Part shown: positions 61,285-64,000 of the stretch, in pieces | Position numbering within the stretch: the first letter of the stretch is position 1 | Layout: every line of letters starts with the position of its first letter | Assembly (NCBI RefSeq): GCF_003025555.1 | Contig: NZ_PYMH01000003.1 | Location: forward strand, 186,001-250,000 | Length of the DNA: 64,000 nucleotides | Reading direction: 5' to 3' | DNA from: Photobacterium lutimaris | Lineage (GTDB): Bacteria; Pseudomonadota; Gammaproteobacteria; Enterobacterales; Vibrionaceae | Notes under the pieces: generated by a model | Seen by the model: the letters and a program-made list of their open reading frames with translations, nothing else | The model's database searches: none | Told to the model about the DNA's origin: nothing | Made by a program: the position numbers and the translations under genes

Positions 61285-62493
61285 GTGAAACAGCAATTAC
61301 CTTCTTCAAGCATGGCACGGTTGTTATTTCTAATAATCATTCTTGCTGCTGTTGGGCAAATGACCCAAACCATGTATGTGCCTTCAATTCCTGCAATGTC
61401 GGATTATTTCTCAGTAAAATCGGCATACCTACAAGCGGTGATGGCTGCGTATTTGATCCCTTACGGCTTGTCACAATTTGTCTATGGACCGTTATCTGAC
61501 AGAATAGGGCGTCGTCCAGTTATTATTGTTGGTATGGTGATCTTCCTAGCAGGGTCTATTGCTGCACTGTTTTCACCTAGTTTTGAATGGTTCCTGGTTG
61601 CGACTTTCGTACAGGGGATGGGTACAGGTTGCAGTGGCGCAATGTGCCGGACTGTCACTCGCGATTGTTTTGATGGTGAGCAGCTACACCGTGCAAATAG
61701 CTTGGTCAGTATGGGAGTGATCTTCTCACCGCTTATTGCACCAGTGTTGGGAGGCTTCCTTTCATCTGCATTTGAGTGGCAGGCAAGTTATTGGTTCCTA
61801 TTGATCTTCGGTACGATTGTTACCGTCGCGATGATGTTGATGTTTACTGAAACGTTACCGCAAGAGAACCGCCGTCATGAACGAGTATTGGTAAGCTACC
61901 GCTATGTGCTTGGTAACCGTCGCTTTCAAGGTTATGTCCTTTGTCTGATCGCCACGTTTGCAGGTATTGCAGTGTTTGAAGCGGCGGCAGGCGTCCTGCT
62001 GGGTAGCGTACTGAAGTTGGATCCGAAAACGGTAAGCTTATTGTTTATTATGCCACTCCCAGGTTACCTTGCTGGTTCTTGGTTATCGGCAGTACTTGCC
62101 AAACAAATTGGTAACACACGCGTGATGTACTTGGGGATGCTAGCGATTATTGCAGGTGCATTGGCTATCTTTATTCCGGGTATGGCTGGTTTGGTTACCG
62201 TAAGCTCATTGATTGGCGGTGCTTTTGTATACTTTATTGGCGCTGGCGTGCTATTTCCGGCTGCGACCACAGCAGCAATCCAACCTTTTCCTCACCATGC
62301 AGGAACAGCGGGTGCGGTGTTAGGGGGGTTGCAAAACCTTGGTGCAGGTCTGGCGACTTTGGCAGCATCCATGATGCGAGCAGAAGATCAGTATAGCTTA
62401 GGGGCGGTAATGGTGGTGATGGCGATACTGGTTGTATTGAGCTTGCTGTGGGTACGTCGCAGTGAGCAGCATGACACCCCAGTTTTGGTTTAA
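61285..62493 (+). CDS. emrD: multidrug efflux protein EmrD (MFS)
   Basis: A 402-residue, 12-helix MFS drug:H+ antiporter. The GTG at 61285 is chosen because GAGGA lies 7 nt in front; the ATG at 61270 has no ribosome-binding site. AAVGQMTQTMYVPSIPAMS, the motif-A loop GPLSDRIGRRPVI, QGMGTGCSGAM and HHAGTAGAVLGGLQN match EmrD of E. coli and vibrios. It pumps amphipathic compounds out of the inner membrane. Confidence 0.88.
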   Translation: MKQQLPSSSMARLLFLIIILAAVGQMTQTMYVPSIPAMSDYFSVKSAYLQAVMAAYLIPYGLSQFVYGPLSDRIGRRPVIIVGMVIFLAGSIAALFSPSFEWFLVATFVQGMGTGCSGAMCRTVTRDCFDGEQLHRANSLVSMGVIFSPLIAPVLGGFLSSAFEWQASYWFLLIFGTIVTVAMMLMFTETLPQENRRHERVLVSYRYVLGNRRFQGYVLCLIATFAGIAVFEAAAGVLLGSVLKLDPKTVSLLFIMPLPGYLAGSWLSAVLAKQIGNTRVMYLGMLAIIAGALAIFIPGMAGLVTVSSLIGGAFVYFIGAGVLFPAATTAAIQPFPHHAGTAGAVLGGLQNLGAGLATLAASMMRAEDQYSLGAVMVVMAILVVLSLLWVRRSEQHDTPVLV

Positions 62494-62507
62494 CGAGACA
62501 GACAAAT

Positions 62508-62544
62508 AAAAAGGCGGAGCCATGAAGATGGTTCCGCCTTTTTT
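62508..62544. terminator. bidirectional terminator between emrD and the DUF440 gene
   Basis: AAGGCGGAGCCAT / ATGGTTCCGCCTT, a 13-bp stem with one G-T pair, flanked by A and T runs for both convergent genes. Confidence 0.9.
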
Positions 62545-62565
62545 GTATTTCTATGAGCTTGGGGC

Positions 62566-62892
62566 TTAGTCGCGCTTCCACAAAACGTGGCAGAATTTGT
62601 TGTCAGGATCACGGCTCACAAGAAGGCGAGCGAAGACATCATCTAGCTCGTCATTTTCTTCATTAACCAGACCAACACGCACTTCGGCATACACTTCGTT
62701 ATCAACGTCAAAGCCAACGTGCTCAGCCCAGTCATCTTTTGTTTCAACTAACTCAGCAGCACCACGCTCGTCGAATTGCATAGTGAAGAGCAATACGTCG
62801 GCAGGCTCAAGATTATCAGAAGCCATCTCAAGGAAGATATCATAAGCGGCATCGATAACATCGTCGTAAGAAATTAGGTTTGGTGTGTCCAT
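62566..62892 (-). CDS. yciU: acidic DUF440 (UPF0263, YciU-like) putative dsDNA mimic protein
   Basis: A 108-residue very acidic protein (about a quarter Asp and Glu) of the HI1450/YciU family. NLISYDDVIDAAYDIFLEMA and WAEHVGFDVDNEVYAEVRVGL are characteristic. HI1450 of Haemophilus binds the HU protein and its charge pattern imitates DNA. Whether the same is true here is unknown. Convergent with emrD. Confidence 0.85.
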   Translation of the reverse strand: MDTPNLISYDDVIDAAYDIFLEMASDNLEPADVLLFTMQFDERGAAELVETKDDWAEHVGFDVDNEVYAEVRVGLVNEENDELDDVFARLLVSRDPDNKFCHVLWKRD

Positions 62893-62927
62893 GAACTCTA
62901 TCTGTCATTGGTTAATTGAAATCGCAG

Positions 62928-62955
62928 TATACCCAAGCAATATGAAGGTGCAAGT
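62928..62955. repeat. half copy of the TATACCCAAG palindromic element
   Basis: TATACCCAAGCAATATGAAGGTGCAAGTTT has the left end of the element seen at 24512 and 60041 (TATACCCAAG plus a TGAAGGTGCAAG-like inner part) but no matching right end nearby. Probably a decayed copy. Confidence 0.5.
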
Positions 62956-63017
62956 TTCGGCCTTTGGTTATCAACCTTGAGCGCGAATTACCTGAGAAGC
63001 GATCACCCTAAAAACAA

Positions 63018-63042
63018 AAAGGGAAGCGATTTGCTTCCCTTT
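63018..63042 (-). terminator. terminator after efpL
   Basis: AAAGGGAAGC / GCTTCCCTTT, nearly perfect with a 5-nt loop; on the minus strand the second arm runs into TTTTTGTTTTT, 23 bp past the efpL stop. Confidence 0.9.
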
Positions 63043-63064
63043 GGTAATAGTCTAACTATATTAA

Positions 63065-63634
63065 TTAGTCAGCACGGCCCATGAACTTACGTTCTTGAAC
63101 GTTTACCTTAACCTTCTCACCTGTAGAGATGTATTCAGGTACTTGTACTGACAGACCTGTTGCAAAGCGAGCAGGTTTAGTACGTGCTGATGCTGATGCC
63201 CCTTTGATTGAAGGGTCAGTCTCTTCGATAACCAGTTCAACCGCTGAAGGTAACTCTAGACCTGCCGCTTTGTCATTCACCAAAATGACATGAAGGCCTT
63301 GGGTGTCTTCAGTGATGAATAGCATTTCATCAGCAATATCTTCAGCGTTGAAAGTGTACTGCTCGTAGCTTTCTGTATCCATAAAGATGATGCTTTCACC
63401 TTCAGTGTACGAATAAGCAACTGCATGCTTAGTCATTTCGAGAGTATCTACCACATCATCAGCTTTAAGGCGTTCGTCAACACGGTGGCCTGTCGCTAGA
63501 TCGGAACAACGCATTTTATAGATTTTTGTACCGCCACGGCCGCCAGGTGTTGTAACTTCAATATCTTTGACTAACAACGTTTTGCCGCCGGTTACAATGA
63601 CAAAACCTTTCTTAATTTCACTAGCTCTTGGCAT
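63065..63634 (-). CDS. efpL: elongation factor P-like protein EfpL (YeiP)
   Basis: A 189-residue three-domain EF-P paralogue. MPRASEIKKGFVIVTGGKTLLVKDIEV opens the KOW-like domain; the tip loop has R33 in PGGRGGTK where EF-P carries a modified lysine, as in E. coli EfpL. GASASARTKPA and the C-terminal RKFMGRAD are YeiP signatures. It helps ribosomes through difficult peptide bonds such as proline-rich stretches. A separate efp gene is expected elsewhere. Confidence 0.93.
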   Translation of the reverse strand: MPRASEIKKGFVIVTGGKTLLVKDIEVTTPGGRGGTKIYKMRCSDLATGHRVDERLKADDVVDTLEMTKHAVAYSYTEGESIIFMDTESYEQYTFNAEDIADEMLFITEDTQGLHVILVNDKAAGLELPSAVELVIEETDPSIKGASASARTKPARFATGLSVQVPEYISTGEKVKVNVQERKFMGRAD

Positions 63635-63676
63635 GGGATATATCTTTCTGTTGGTAAAAACCGAAAATTACCACGG

Positions 63677-64000
63677 TTAAGCCTGAACACCAACAATTTC
63701 CTGAACTGAAGAGCTAACTTCTTCTGGAAGTGCCGAGTGCACTTTGAATTTAGCTAAAAAATGCTCAAAAGGCATCGGTTTAGCATAGAAAAAGCCTTGG
63801 CAACTTTGGATGTTTAATGCTTTAACGTGCTCAACCTGCTCCAAAGTTTCGACCCCTTCAGCAATTATATGGCAACTAAGGTTATGACCTATTTGGGCAA
63901 TGTTACCAAGGATTGACTTGGTGACTGAGTCTGTGGATGAAGCCGCGACAAATGCTCGGTCAATCTTGATAATGTCAAAACTGAGTGCTTGGAGGGTAGA
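63677..64000 (-). CDS. EAL-domain protein (C-terminal part only; cut by window edge)
   Basis: The readable 107 codons are the end of an EAL phosphodiesterase domain: IIKIDRAFV, HIIAEGVETLEQVEHV and SCQGFFYAKPMPFEHF, followed by a 30-residue tail ending at the TAA at 63677. KIDRAFV and the AEGVET loop point to an intact cyclic-di-GMP site, but the EAL motif itself is outside. It is closely related in layout to the protein at 57821-59350. Upstream domains are not visible. Confidence 0.85.
   Translation of the reverse strand, partial: STLQALSFDIIKIDRAFVAASSTDSVTKSILGNIAQIGHNLSCHIIAEGVETLEQVEHVKALNIQSCQGFFYAKPMPFEHFLAKFKVHSALPEEVSSSVQEIVGVQA

Noticed and set aside
1-64000. Mobile elements, phage or defence islands
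   Set aside because: No transposase, integrase, phage structural or restriction genes were recognised; gene order is consistent with ordinary chromosome apart from short palindromic repeats.

Overview
The window looks like chromosomal DNA of a marine gammaproteobacterium of the family Vibrionaceae, most likely Photobacterium or a close relative. This is judged from protein resemblance recalled from memory, not from a search. Supporting signs are the tonB-exbBD-hutBCD / hutWXZ haem module, a tfoY-type Sxy regulator behind a GEMM-I cyclic-di-GMP riboswitch, PanP, torCAD with TorR, and many short intergenic palindromes with TATACCCAAG ends. I saw no tRNA, rRNA, CRISPR array, transposase or phage gene.

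Layout. 1-3.2 kb: a UhpB/UhpA-like two-component pair (the kinase runs off the left edge), a VOC-family protein and a small exported protein. 3.4-7.3 kb: alpha-galactosidase and a MelB-type symporter, each behind the same LacI-family operator. 7.3-14.5 kb: a ynjA-(DedA/flavoprotein fusion)-ynjB-ynjC-ynjD-ynjF cluster on the minus strand. 14.6-17.2 kb: a membrane protein, tfoY with its riboswitch, and purR. 17.5-25.2 kb: the haem uptake and degradation module, divergent around a probable Fur box.

26.2-41.7 kb: an 18-gene ethanolamine-utilisation bacterial microcompartment (BMC) locus in the order eutS-P-Q-T-D-M-M'-N-E-J-G-A-B-C-L-pduS-pduT-H. Ethanolamine enters by EutH. EutBC splits it with B12, which EutT and probably PduS keep active and EutA reactivates. 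Acetaldehyde goes to acetyl-CoA (EutE) or ethanol (EutG), and EutD makes acetyl phosphate. EutS, M, M', N, L and PduT build the shell. Compared with the enteric operon, the eutK-eutR end is replaced by pduS-pduT, eutH is last, eutM is duplicated, and no dedicated regulator is visible.

41.8-48.4 kb: a 61-residue protein, an exported coiled-coil protein, torD-torA-torC and divergent torR. 48.4-64 kb: panP, outer-membrane and exported proteins, a MetP/MetS sodium-coupled transporter with its 33-residue subunit, a YnhF/CydH-like microprotein, a patatin phospholipase, Mn-dependent pyrophosphatase, two EAL-domain proteins (the second cut by the right edge), ribA, emrD, a DUF440 protein and efpL.

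The window is mostly familiar metabolism. The points most worth a second look are the eut/pdu hybrid compartment, the altered metal motif in EutT, the DedA-flavoprotein fusion inside the ynj cluster, the tfoY riboswitch, and a gene-poor stretch with an FNR-type site beside torR.
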